DNA of 46,413 bases from JBLHKW01 sp047618565 (GTDB taxonomy: Bacteria > Planctomycetota > UBA1135 > GCA-002686595). The stretch covers positions 1 to 46,413 of the forward strand of contig JBLHKW010000014.1 of NCBI GenBank assembly GCA_047618565.1. Direction: 5' to 3'. Within the stretch, counting starts at the first letter, position 1, and every line of letters begins with the position of its first letter. Position numbers and translations under genes: made by a program. The notes under the pieces were generated by a model. The model searched no databases and was not told where the DNA came from. It worked only from the letters and a program-made list of their open reading frames with translations. Positions 17,507 through 26,931 of this stretch are shown here, one piece after another.

Positions 17507-18609
17507 GCCTGGATGCTCGACCGGTTCTTCACCAGGAGGTACAGGAAGAACGGGCCGCCCACGAGAGACATGACGACGCCCGGTTGTAGGGGCAGGGTCG
17601 CACCGAGGAAGTGGCGTTGCAGGACGTCGGCGCCGAGCAGGAATACGGCGCCGCCCAGCAAGCTCATCGGTAGCAGATAGCGGTGGCTGCGGCCGAAGAG
17701 CAGGCGTACCAGGTGCGGTACCACCAGGCCCACGAACGCGATCTGACCGGCGACGGCCACGGCCAGGGCGGCAGCCAATGCCGCAGCGACGAGGGCCAGG
17801 ACCTTGGTGCGCTGCGTGTCGACGCCGAGTGCCTGTGCATCCTCCTCGCCGCCCGCGAAGAGGTCGAGCTCGACCGAGACGAAAGGTAGCACGCAGGCGG
17901 GGATTAGCACGGCCGCGGTTGCGAACAGGGCGTGGATCGATTGACGGTCGTCGAGCGTGCCGAAGCTCCAGACCATCATGGCGCGCGCGACCTCGAAGTC
18001 GCGCGTGGCGAAGGACTGGATGGCTGCGATCAACCCGGCCGCGACCGCGTTGATGGCGATGCCGACCAGCAATAGACTGGGGACCGAGATGCGGCCGCCG
18101 GTGGTGGCCAGCGCGACCACGAGTACGGTGACCGTCGCGGACCCTATGAAGGCTGCGCCCGCGACCACGAAGGGCGCGGCACCCGACGCCGACTGGACCA
18201 GAGTCAGCGGTCCGTAGCCTCCGATGACCAGGATCGCGATGGAGGCGCCCAGGCCCGCGCCGGAGCTCAGGCCCAGGATGGCAGGCGAGGCCAGGTCGTT
18301 GCGGAAGACGCCCTGTAGCAGGGCTCCCGAGAGCGCGAGCGCGGCTCCGACCAGCGCCGCGACGAGCGAGCGCCAGATGCGCAGCTCGACGATCATCTGC
18401 TGCGCGGGCGGAAGGGACTCGCCCAGCCCCAGAAGGGCCAGCGCGCCGCGCAGGGTGGTCTTCGTGTCGTGCGTGCCCGTGCTGCCGATATGAGCGGAGG
18501 TCGCGATCAGGGCGAGCAGCAGGAGGGAGAGCAGGCCGATCCACAGGCGCGGGCTGCGCCGGGCGCGCGAACCCGGGGCCACGCTGGGGGATAAGTTCGA
18601 AACGGTCAC
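17500..18609 (-). CDS. FecCD/BtuC-type ABC permease
   Basis: 369 residues, about ten membrane helices, starting at GTG 18607-18609. Family landmarks are RIWRSLVAALVGAALALSGALLQGVFRNDLASPAILGLSSGAGLG at the start of the fold, GEEDAQALGVD, the GQIAFVGLVVPHLVRLLFG coupling-helix region and the ending QPGVVMSLVGGPFFLYLLV. It forms the inner-membrane channel of a metal-chelate or vitamin importer with the ATPase downstream. The substrate-binding protein gene starts only 38 bases away on the other strand, in a short region with GGCGCA...TGCGCC at its ends. Confidence 0.92.
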   Translation of the reverse strand: MTVSNLSPSVAPGSRARRSPRLWIGLLSLLLLALIATSAHIGSTGTHDTKTTLRGALALLGLGESLPPAQQMIVELRIWRSLVAALVGAALALSGALLQGVFRNDLASPAILGLSSGAGLGASIAILVIGGYGPLTLVQSASGAAPFVVAGAAFIGSATVTVLVVALATTGGRISVPSLLLVGIAINAVAAGLIAAIQSFATRDFEVARAMMVWSFGTLDDRQSIHALFATAAVLIPACVLPFVSVELDLFAGGEEDAQALGVDTQRTKVLALVAAALAAALAVAVAGQIAFVGLVVPHLVRLLFGRSHRYLLPMSLLGGAVFLLGADVLQRHFLGATLPLQPGVVMSLVGGPFFLYLLVKNRSSIQAW

Positions 18610-18647
18610 GAGGGGCGCATGGTACGGGCTCGTAGGATGCGTGCGCC

Positions 18648-19574
18648 ATGTCGATCACCAAGCGTCGCTCACGCCCGCCCCTTTTGTCGCCCTGGCGGGT
18701 TGCTGTGCTCGGCCTGTCGCTGGCTGTGGGCCTCAGCTGCGGGGCTGCGGAGTCCTCCTCGAGCGCGGCCGGGGAGCGCCGGGCCGAGCGTATCGTGCCG
18801 GCCAACTCCGGTGCCGCCGAGCTCCTGCTGGCCCTGGTCGATCCCGACCGGCTCGCCGCGCTCCCGGCCACGGTCGAGGGCTACGGGGCCGAGGGCCTCG
18901 GGGACCTGGGCCTGCCGACCTTCGCGAACTACACCGCAGAGAACGTGCTCGCCTTCGCCCCCGACCTGGTCGTCACCCATGGTTGGCAGAGCGCCGATGC
19001 GACCCAGGTCCTGGAGCGCGGTGGCATTCCCGTGCTGACCCTGCCGGACATCGGCGATTTCGCGGGGCTCTGCGGGCTGGTCGAACTCCTGGGCGAGAGT
19101 GTCCAGGCGCGCGCAGCCGCGGCCACCCTGAATACGAGTCTGCGCGCCCGCTTCGATTTACTGAAGCACACCGACCGCAGCGCTGTGCGCCTGGTCAGTT
19201 ACACGAACTTCGGCTCCGGTGGCTGGACCGCCGGCGCGGAGACGACGGCCAATCTGCTGTGCGAACTCGCTGGTGTTCACAACATGGCCACCGAGAACGG
19301 TTACAAGGGCCACCAGAACGTCGACTTCGAGACCCTGCTGACCTGGAACCCGGATGTGTTTCTGGTCGGTGCTTCCGGAGAAAACCCAGGCCATAGTCCG
19401 GCCGCGGTGATGCTCCGCAAGGAGCCCTCCCTGCAGACCATCGAGGCCTTGAAGCACGGACGCATCATCGTCCTGCCGGCGGAGCTCTACACCACGAACT
19501 CGCAACACGTGATGGACGCGGCCGAGTACCTGGCGCGCGCGCTCGACGAGCTGTTCCCGCCCGCGTCCGACTAA
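18648..19574 (+). CDS. Periplasmic substrate-binding protein, BtuF/FepB class
   Basis: 308 residues with a basic N-terminus and a hydrophobic signal ending GLSCGAAE, probably a lipoprotein (the lipobox is loose). Two Rossmann-like lobes are joined by a long helix: RIVPANSGAAELLLALVDPDRLAAL, APDLVVTHGW, GIPVLTLPDIGDF in the first and RLVSYTNFGSGG...LLCELAGVHNMA...LLTWNPDVFLVGA in the second. This is the class III fold used for siderophores, haem or cobalamin. It diverges from its permease. Its TAA stop overlaps the stop of the converging deaminase gene by four bases (CTAA). Confidence 0.9.
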   Translation: MSITKRRSRPPLLSPWRVAVLGLSLAVGLSCGAAESSSSAAGERRAERIVPANSGAAELLLALVDPDRLAALPATVEGYGAEGLGDLGLPTFANYTAENVLAFAPDLVVTHGWQSADATQVLERGGIPVLTLPDIGDFAGLCGLVELLGESVQARAAAATLNTSLRARFDLLKHTDRSAVRLVSYTNFGSGGWTAGAETTANLLCELAGVHNMATENGYKGHQNVDFETLLTWNPDVFLVGASGENPGHSPAAVMLRKEPSLQTIEALKHGRIIVLPAELYTTNSQHVMDAAEYLARALDELFPPASD

Positions 19575-20719
19575 CGGCGGAACATGCGACCCAGGGTCAG
19601 GTCCTGGTTGCGGTAGGAATGGGCCTCGCGGCCCTGGCCGTATATTTGCTCGGGCGGGCCGGTCGTGCGCGAGAAGCGCAGGCGGAAGAACACCTGGCCG
19701 TCTTCCACCAGGAAGGGCACATCGTGTGCACGCACCTCGAGCACGGCCGGCGTGCCGGTTGAAGGTCCGCTGGCATTCCACCCGAAGCCGCTGTCGAAGA
19801 AGCCCGCGTAGTTGTTGCGCAGCTCGCCGATGCCCACGTCGACCGGAAGCATCTCGGCCACCAGGTGCGGCGGGATCGAGATGCGTTCCTTGCTCGCGAA
19901 GATGTAGAAGCTGCCGGGCTCCAGGATGCAATGGCCGTCGTGTGCCTGGACCGGGTCGAAGAAGTCGCGCGGGTCGTGGTGTCCGTCCGCGCCGAAGTCG
20001 ACCACTTCCGAGTGCTGGCTGGCGTGCCATCCCGCGGGTTCGCGCTGTGCCAGTCCGAGGCTGAGCTCGATGCCACCGTCGTTATCGAAGCGCACTTCGT
20101 CGGAGGGCACGGGCTCGTCGCCAAGGAAGCAGAGCGGTGTCTCGTCGTGCGCCGCTTGCAGCTCCGCCCGAGACAGGGCCGCGCGCCCGCGCTGCAGCCG
20201 TACCTGGCACATCCTGTCACCGCGTCGCAACCGGATGGGGAAGGAGAGCGGTGCGATCTCGAGCCAGACCGTCCCGCGATAGCCCTTCGGCAGCTCGTCG
20301 AAACGCTGGTGCCCAGGGCAGAGGATGCGCGTGAAAATATCGCAGCGTCCGGTCGAGCTGCGCGGGTTGAAGCGCCCGTGCACGTCGGCCGGTAGTGCGA
20401 ACTCCTCCTCGAGCGGCACCAGGTAGACCAGTCCACGTTCGAGCACCGCGCCGCCGCCCTCCAGGGAGAGCGTCGACGTGGCCAGCTTCTCGAGTCGTTC
20501 CTCGAGCGGCGCCGCGCTGGGCAGGAAGCCCGCTCGCACGCGATACGCGGTCGGCCCGAGCCGCAGGTCGAGGCTCGCGGGCTGGACCTGCTGGGCGTCG
20601 ATCGCCGGCGCTCCGGACCTGGCGGTCACCCATGTTCCCAGTCCGGCGCGCAGGTCGCGGTCGACGAGGATCGCTCCGTTGGATTGCTTGGGGGATTGCT
20701 CGGAGGACTCGCTGCTCAT
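19571..20719 (-). CDS. dcd: 2'-deoxycytidine 5'-triphosphate deaminase, two-domain form
   Basis: 382 residues, about twice the length of E. coli Dcd. This fits the long family with two tandem dUTPase-like domains. It deaminates dCTP to dUTP in pyrimidine nucleotide supply. The first domain has QPASLDLRLG, then FNPRSSTGRCDIF, which matches the R-S-S motif of the active site. The second has FYIFASKERISIPPHLVAEMLPVD and NYAGFFDSGFGW. The start is ATG 20717-20719. It diverges from the sigma-factor fusion. Whether both domains are active cannot be read from the sequence. Confidence 0.85.
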   Translation of the reverse strand: MSSESSEQSPKQSNGAILVDRDLRAGLGTWVTARSGAPAIDAQQVQPASLDLRLGPTAYRVRAGFLPSAAPLEERLEKLATSTLSLEGGGAVLERGLVYLVPLEEEFALPADVHGRFNPRSSTGRCDIFTRILCPGHQRFDELPKGYRGTVWLEIAPLSFPIRLRRGDRMCQVRLQRGRAALSRAELQAAHDETPLCFLGDEPVPSDEVRFDNDGGIELSLGLAQREPAGWHASQHSEVVDFGADGHHDPRDFFDPVQAHDGHCILEPGSFYIFASKERISIPPHLVAEMLPVDVGIGELRNNYAGFFDSGFGWNASGPSTGTPAVLEVRAHDVPFLVEDGQVFFRLRFSRTTGPPEQIYGQGREAHSYRNQDLTLGRMFRR

Positions 20720-20865
20720 GGGCCCAGGATAGCGGCGCTGCCGCGCCAGTCACCTACCTGGCGTTTCACTCGGGACCTGGCGAGCGCTCGGGTGGCACAG
20801 GGCGCGATTCCCGCGACTTTCCGGGGGAACCTGCCCGGGCGGTGGCACTGTAGGGCTCGAGAACC

Positions 20866-23391
20866 ATGAAGGGACCCAGCCGAGCCGTCGACCTGCACGA
20901 ACTTCTGGCCCACGCCGATTGGGTAGGGGCCGTCGCGCGGCGCCTGGTGGACGGGGCTGCGCTCGCGGAGGACGTCGTCCAGGATACGTGGGTCGAGGCT
21001 CTGCATCGGCCGCCCCGGGCGCGCCAGAACCTGCGCGGCTGGCTGGCCCGCGTGGCTGCGAATCGCGCGCGCCAGACCGGGCGTGCCGAGTCGCGCCGGC
21101 GCCGGCGCGAGCGCGACGCGGCACGCCCCGAAGCCCAGCCTTCGATCGCGGACCTGGCCGAGCGCGCCGCTGTTCAGCGCGACGTGGTCGGGCATGTGCT
21201 GGCCCTGGACGAGCCCTTTCGCTCCGTGGTGCTCCTGCGTTTCTTCGAGGACCTCACGCCGCCCCAGATTGCGGAGCGGCTGCAGGTTCCGCTGAAGACC
21301 GTACACAGCCGCCTGCAGCGCGCCTTCGAGCGTCTGCGCGCCAAGCTCGATCGTGAGCACGGCGACCGGGCGACCTGGTGTCTCGGACTCTCCCCCTTGC
21401 TCCAGGGCCCGGCGGTTGCACGGGCCGTGGCGAGCGTTTCGTCTCTCGCAACCGTCGGGGTCTTGATCGTGAAAACAAAACTAGGCATCGCTCTCGCCGC
21501 GGCCCTGATCGGAACCGGCATCTGGTGGACCGTGGACGGTGGACAGGATTCCCTGGCCCGTGGGCTCCAGCCGCAGCGCGCCGTCTCCGTGGCGGAATTG
21601 GATCGGCCGTCACCGGTGGACATGGCGAGCACCGAGCGCGGCGCGGACCGGGAGGGCCCCGAGGGCGTCGACGTGCCGGCGGATCCGTTGCCCGTGAAAT
21701 CGACGCAGGAAGCCGCGCCGGCGCTGGCGCTCGTGCGCGGCCGGGCGGTGGACATGCAAGGTGCGCCGCTCGTCGGCGTGTCGATCGCCCTCGTGGGGCG
21801 CCTCGAGCATTCACTCGCGCTGAGCGGTCCCGGGGGTGCGTTCGAGCTGTCCATATTGATGGACGAGCAACGCGAGATGAAGGAATGGGGGCTGGGACCC
21901 TGCCTGTGCGTGGCGGATGACGTCTGGGTCACCGTGCGGAAGAGCTGCGTTGGCGACGCGGACCAGGGTCTGGAGCACATCGTCGTGGGAGCGCGTTCGA
22001 CCGAGCTCGATGGTCGCGTGCAGGACATGGACGGTGCGTTGATCGAAGGCGCTCGGGTAAGCCTCAGTTCCCAGGGGGAGGCGTTCTTCGGCTTCCCGTA
22101 TCCGCTCGACCTCACGAGCCTGATCCCGCTGCGGACGCGTACGGACGAGCAGGGAAGCTTCCGGTTCGATCGTTTCCCGCGCGCGGACGGATTTCACCTG
22201 TACGTATCTGCCCCCGGATTCGTGGCGACCGGAGTCGTGCTCGACGACGCGCAGTGGCCCCTGGTCATCGGCCTGGACCGTGTGGGCGAGACCGGCGAGG
22301 TGTTTCTCGAGGGTGTCGTCGTCGACGAACTCGGAGCCCTCGTCGAGGACGCACAGGTCTGCCTGGGTGACTCCCGAGCCACGACCGGCGCCGACGGCCT
22401 GTTCCGCGTTGCAGTCGGTTACGTTGCCGCGAGCACACCGCTGTGCGCGGCAAAGAAAGGCGCGCTACCGGCCTTGATTCCGAATTTCGGAGAGGTCATC
22501 GACGCTCAAGCCGGTCATCCAAGGCCGGTCGAACTGATCCTCGGCGGCGCGCCGCTCGAGATCCACGGGCGCGTGATCGACAGCTCCGCAGCTGCGTGCG
22601 CCGGCTGGTTCGTTTCGATCGGGGACCCCACAGTCATCAGCCAGGGCCGGATTCCCGTCGCCTCAGCGGAGGGCCTCGCGCGCGGTATCGAACAGACGGC
22701 CAAGACGGACCGGGATGGGTACTTCAAGCTCGAAGGACTGTTTCCCAGGGACTACGAGATCCAGGCATTCGAGCGCAAGACGCTGTTTCGCACCAGGGCC
22801 GTGATCGCCGGTGGGGACCTGCACGCGGTCCTGCGCGCTTCGCGAGAGGTGCGCGACGAGGTACGTGGAGCCACCATCGATCGTCGCGGGGCACCCGTGG
22901 CCGGCGTGCAGGTATGCGTCTCCATGCGCACCTTCGAGAGCCCACTGGGTAGCAGCTTCATCTCGGGCGCCAAAGCCGTCACGGATGAACGCGGTGAGTT
23001 CCGCTTCAAGGACGTCCCCGCAGGCTCCGTCTTCCTCGGCTACTCCGGGGAGCGCATCTTGCCTGGTGACTACGAATTCCCGACCGAGGCCGCGCCAGAG
23101 CGCCACGAGATCGAGGTCATCCGTCGTTGCCACTTCCGGATCGAGCTGCCCGGGGCCTCTGCCACGACCGTGGTCCAGTTCCACGACGCCGACGGCAAGG
23201 GCCTGCAGGTCAACCGCTTCGAGGCCGGCGGCATGAGTGGATTCCCATGGGCCAAGCTCGAGTCCGGCCAATCGGAACTCCTGTCCGTCAGCGAGCTCGC
23301 GATCACCGCTGTGGTGATGGACGCGGGCGTCGAGGTCAGCCGCCACCCCCTGGTGCTCGACCCCAAGGAAGTCAACGTGCTGCGGTTGTAG
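20866..23391 (+). CDS. ECF sigma factor fused to membrane anchor and five carboxypeptidase-regulatory-like repeats
   Basis: 841 residues in one intact frame. Sigma region 2 is at about residues 10-75 (AEDVVQDTWVEALHR, LRGWLARVAANRARQ) and region 4 at about 100-165 (PFRSVVLLRFFEDLTPPQIAERL, VKTVHSRLQRAFERLR-like helix-turn-helix). One membrane helix follows near 204-222 (LGIALAAALIGTGIWW). The long C-terminal part has five units of the pattern G-x-V-x-D-x-x-G-A-x-V-x-G-A-x-V, starting near residues 290, 382, 482, 566 and 667. The topology predicts sigma in the cytoplasm and sensor or wall-facing repeats outside. No separate anti-sigma gene is adjacent. GGAACC at 20826 with TGTA 17 bases on could be an ECF-type promoter. 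Confidence 0.85.
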   Translation: MKGPSRAVDLHELLAHADWVGAVARRLVDGAALAEDVVQDTWVEALHRPPRARQNLRGWLARVAANRARQTGRAESRRRRRERDAARPEAQPSIADLAERAAVQRDVVGHVLALDEPFRSVVLLRFFEDLTPPQIAERLQVPLKTVHSRLQRAFERLRAKLDREHGDRATWCLGLSPLLQGPAVARAVASVSSLATVGVLIVKTKLGIALAAALIGTGIWWTVDGGQDSLARGLQPQRAVSVAELDRPSPVDMASTERGADREGPEGVDVPADPLPVKSTQEAAPALALVRGRAVDMQGAPLVGVSIALVGRLEHSLALSGPGGAFELSILMDEQREMKEWGLGPCLCVADDVWVTVRKSCVGDADQGLEHIVVGARSTELDGRVQDMDGALIEGARVSLSSQGEAFFGFPYPLDLTSLIPLRTRTDEQGSFRFDRFPRADGFHLYVSAPGFVATGVVLDDAQWPLVIGLDRVGETGEVFLEGVVVDELGALVEDAQVCLGDSRATTGADGLFRVAVGYVAASTPLCAAKKGALPALIPNFGEVIDAQAGHPRPVELILGGAPLEIHGRVIDSSAAACAGWFVSIGDPTVISQGRIPVASAEGLARGIEQTAKTDRDGYFKLEGLFPRDYEIQAFERKTLFRTRAVIAGGDLHAVLRASREVRDEVRGATIDRRGAPVAGVQVCVSMRTFESPLGSSFISGAKAVTDERGEFRFKDVPAGSVFLGYSGERILPGDYEFPTEAAPERHEIEVIRRCHFRIELPGASATTVVQFHDADGKGLQVNRFEAGGMSGFPWAKLESGQSELLSVSELAITAVVMDAGVEVSRHPLVLDPKEVNVLRL

Positions 23392-23814
23392 GCGCGTGTC
23401 CATCCGTCGCGCGGTCGCGCAGGACCAGAGTCCACTCGGCATCGACCTCCGCTGGTAGGAGTGGAGCATGAGGGTCGAGGACCTGGGCGAGCAGCGTCGC
23501 TGGCAAGGCAGACGACGGTGAGGCCTGCGTGGACGGTCGTGGCCCGGGGGAGGGAAGGGTGCGTGTCTTTTGGGGATATGCAGGGACACTCCGTCCAGGC
23601 GCCGGTGGAAGGGAGCGCCCGGCAGCACCCACGACGTGGGCCGGCGTGGTCTTGGGTTCATGGGTTCCCGGGGTTGGGCTCCTGTGGCGACGGGGGCTGG
23701 TCGACACGGATGGGCGCCGGACAATCATCCGGATACGGCGCGCGGGTCGCTTCCCTGGGTGCTTGGGCGCGAGTACACTTCGCGCTTCCTGTCGCTTCTC
23801 TGACCTTCCATCCA
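23392..23814. other. Gene-free stretch upstream of sucC
   Basis: 423 bases. Frames open on both strands, but none has recognisable protein character or a ribosome-binding site. TACACT at 23774-23779 lies 36 bases before the sucC ATG and is the only promoter-like element I can point to. No stable long hairpin, tRNA or known riboswitch was recognised. It could hold the leader of sucC or a decayed gene. Confidence 0.5.
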
Positions 23815-24978
<1,164 letters not shown>

Positions 24979-24992
24979 GCGAGGAGAACATC

Positions 24993-25892
24993 ATGAGCAT
25001 TTTCGTAAACAACGACACCAAGGTCATCTGCCAGGGCTTCACCGGGAAGACAGGCACTTTTCACAGCGAGCAGGCCATCGCCTACGGCACCAACATGGTC
25101 GGTGGCGTCAACCCACGCAAGCCGGGCACGACGCACCTGGGCCTGCCCGTTTACGGCACGGTGGCCGAGGCGCGCAAGGAGACCGGCGCGAACGCCACGG
25201 TGCTCTACGTGCCGCCGCCCTTTGCCGGCGCTGCGATCCTCGAGGCGATCGAGGCCGAGATGGAGCTGATCGTCACGATCACGGAAGGCGTGCCCGTGCT
25301 GGACATGGCGCGCGTCGTCGCGGCCCTGAAAGGCTCGAAGTCGCGCCTGATCGGTCCCAACTGCCCCGGGGTCATCACGCCCGATGAGTGCAAGATCGGC
25401 ATCATGCCGGGCTACATTCACAAGGCGGGCCGCGTTGGCGTGATCTCGCGCTCGGGTACGTTGACCTACGAGGCCGTCTGGCAGCTCACGACGCGCGGCA
25501 TCGGCCAGTCGAGCTGCGTCGGCATTGGCGGCGACCCGATCAATGGAACGGACTTCGTCGACTGCCTGAAGGCGTTCAACGACGATCCGGACACCGACGC
25601 GATGATCATGATCGGCGAGATCGGCGGCAGCGCCGAGGAAGTCGCCGCCGACTTCATCAAGTCCGAGATCAAGAAGCCCGTGGTCGGGTTCATCGCGGGC
25701 CGCACCGCGCCCCCCGGCAAGCGCATGGGGCACGCGGGTGCCATCATCGCGGGCGGCAAGGGCACCGCGGCCGAGAAGGTCAAGGCGCTCGAGGCGGCTG
25801 GCGTACTGATGAGTCCGAGCCCCGCGCGCATGGGCGAGTTGATGGAGGGCCGGCTGCAGGAGGCCGGACTCCTGGAGACCGCTACCGCGTAA
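24993..25892 (+). CDS. sucD: Succinyl-CoA synthetase alpha subunit
   Basis: 299 residues, full length. It begins MSIFVNNDTKVICQGFTGKTGTFHSEQAI, with the CoA-binding Rossmann fold. VLYVPPPFA and LIGPNCPGVI follow. The phosphohistidine is in KRMGHAGAIIAGGKGTA near residue 247. A clear GAGGAG stands before the ATG, unlike sucC, suggesting independent re-initiation in the sucCD operon. A strong hairpin downstream separates it from the converging glycosylase gene. Confidence 0.97.
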   Translation: MSIFVNNDTKVICQGFTGKTGTFHSEQAIAYGTNMVGGVNPRKPGTTHLGLPVYGTVAEARKETGANATVLYVPPPFAGAAILEAIEAEMELIVTITEGVPVLDMARVVAALKGSKSRLIGPNCPGVITPDECKIGIMPGYIHKAGRVGVISRSGTLTYEAVWQLTTRGIGQSSCVGIGGDPINGTDFVDCLKAFNDDPDTDAMIMIGEIGGSAEEVAADFIKSEIKKPVVGFIAGRTAPPGKRMGHAGAIIAGGKGTAAEKVKALEAAGVLMSPSPARMGELMEGRLQEAGLLETATA

Positions 25893-25906
25893 GGGTCTCG
25901 ATCCGT

Positions 25907-25937
25907 TCGGGTGGGCGCTCGCTGCGCGCTCACCCGA
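25907..25937. terminator. Bidirectional hairpin between sucD and the uracil-DNA glycosylase gene
   Basis: TCGGGTGGGCGC (25907-25918) pairs over 12 bases, with one G-T wobble, with GCGCTCACCCGA (25926-25937) around TCGCTGC. It lies 14 bases after the sucD stop and contains the stop codon (25930-25932) of the converging gene. Neither strand has a T-run. Confidence 0.6.
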
Positions 25938-26643
25938 GCTTGATACCCATGGCCTCGAGTTGTTTCTCGGCCTGGGGTTCCCAGCCGCGGTTGGCCATCG
26001 GGCTGGCCGGGCTCGGGTGCAGCAGGGTGCCGAAGATCAGGTCGCGCTCCGCGAGAGCCAGCATGGCGCGCTTCTCGGCAAACTTGCCGATACCGATCAC
26101 GCGCTTGGGCTTCAGGGCCTCGACCATGCGCACCAGGCCCGCGTCGCACAGCGCGAAGAGCTCGTCGCGCTCTTCTTTGGGCAGCTTGTCGGGGGTGCGG
26201 TTGCGTCCGCTCTCCTCCATGAACACGAGCGGGCAGTAGTTCCACACGAAGAAGCGCTCGAAGAAGCGTTCGGGCGTCTTGAAGCGGTTGCGCGCCCAGC
26301 CCCACAGGCGCCGTCCGCTGACCTCGCTGCGCGTGCACGCGAAACCCTCGATGGGGCGCTTGGGATGCTCGCGCTGCGGGCGATCGATGCGCTCCTCGAT
26401 GCCCATCCAGTCACGCACCAGTTCTATCTCACCGAAGGGGACGCCGGTCTGTGACATGCCGTAGGGGCCCGGGTTCATGCCCACCAGCAGCGTCTCGGCG
26501 CCCAGGCTCCCGAAGCGCTCGAGGTAGGCGTCGGCGCCCCGGCGGGCGTAGTCGAGCGGGTTGTAGACGAACTCGACGGGCGGCGAGAACGTCATCTTGT
26601 CGACGCTTCGCTGCAATTCGCGGGTGATGCTGGTCAATTGCAT
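25930..26643 (-). CDS. SMUG1-type uracil-DNA glycosylase
   Basis: 237 residues. It matches single-strand-selective monofunctional uracil-DNA glycosylase (UDG family 3), which removes uracil and oxidised pyrimidines from DNA to start base excision repair. Motif A is LVGMNPGPYGMSQTGVPFGE followed by IELVRDWMGI. Motif B is LLHPSPASPMANRGWE, with the catalytic-site histidine. WNYCPLVFMEESGRNRTPDKL lies between them. The start is ATG 26641-26643; the frame opens far upstream, but the extension covers another gene. It is 13 bases downstream of the small Cys-rich gene and probably co-transcribed with it. Confidence 0.93.
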   Translation of the reverse strand: MQLTSITRELQRSVDKMTFSPPVEFVYNPLDYARRGADAYLERFGSLGAETLLVGMNPGPYGMSQTGVPFGEIELVRDWMGIEERIDRPQREHPKRPIEGFACTRSEVSGRRLWGWARNRFKTPERFFERFFVWNYCPLVFMEESGRNRTPDKLPKEERDELFALCDAGLVRMVEALKPKRVIGIGKFAEKRAMLALAERDLIFGTLLHPSPASPMANRGWEPQAEKQLEAMGIKLG

Positions 26644-26656
26644 ATCTATTGGGCGT

Positions 26657-26839
26657 TCACTCCGGTTCGCACGAGACGCGCGCCGATCCCGACGGGTCCA
26701 GCTCGACCCGGATACGGTTCGGACAGCAACAGACGGGGCAGTCCTCGACGTACTCCTGGCGCTGTCCCGCAGAACCATCGATGGGAATGACGATCTCTTC
26801 GCCGCAGGAGAGGCAGGTGTAGGGGGCTTCCTCGTGCAT
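26657..26839 (-). CDS. CPxCG-motif cysteine-rich small protein
   Basis: 60 residues. CLSCGEE near the N-terminus and CPVCCCPNRI in the second half give a likely four-cysteine zinc or metal knuckle. The C-terminus is an acidic strand ending VSCEPE. This matches the small CPXCG family, of unknown function. It is cytoplasmic and without a signal peptide. The start is ATG 26837-26839, 13 bases from the SMUG1-type gene downstream. Whether it assists the glycosylase is not known. Confidence 0.85.
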   Translation of the reverse strand: MHEEAPYTCLSCGEEIVIPIDGSAGQRQEYVEDCPVCCCPNRIRVELDPSGSARVSCEPE

Positions 26840-26931
26840 GGGCGCAAAGGTTGCCCGGACCGGAAATCGTTTCCGACTGCAAAACCGCCAAAATCCCTCA
26901 GTAGTTGGGCGAACCGGCCGAGAATCGGTAC

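Noticed and set aside
16703..18871. One 722-residue minus-strand protein covering ATPase and permease
   Set aside because: The ATPase frame runs open through the permease gene, but only the part from 17506 is ABC-ATPase-like; the permease is in another frame.
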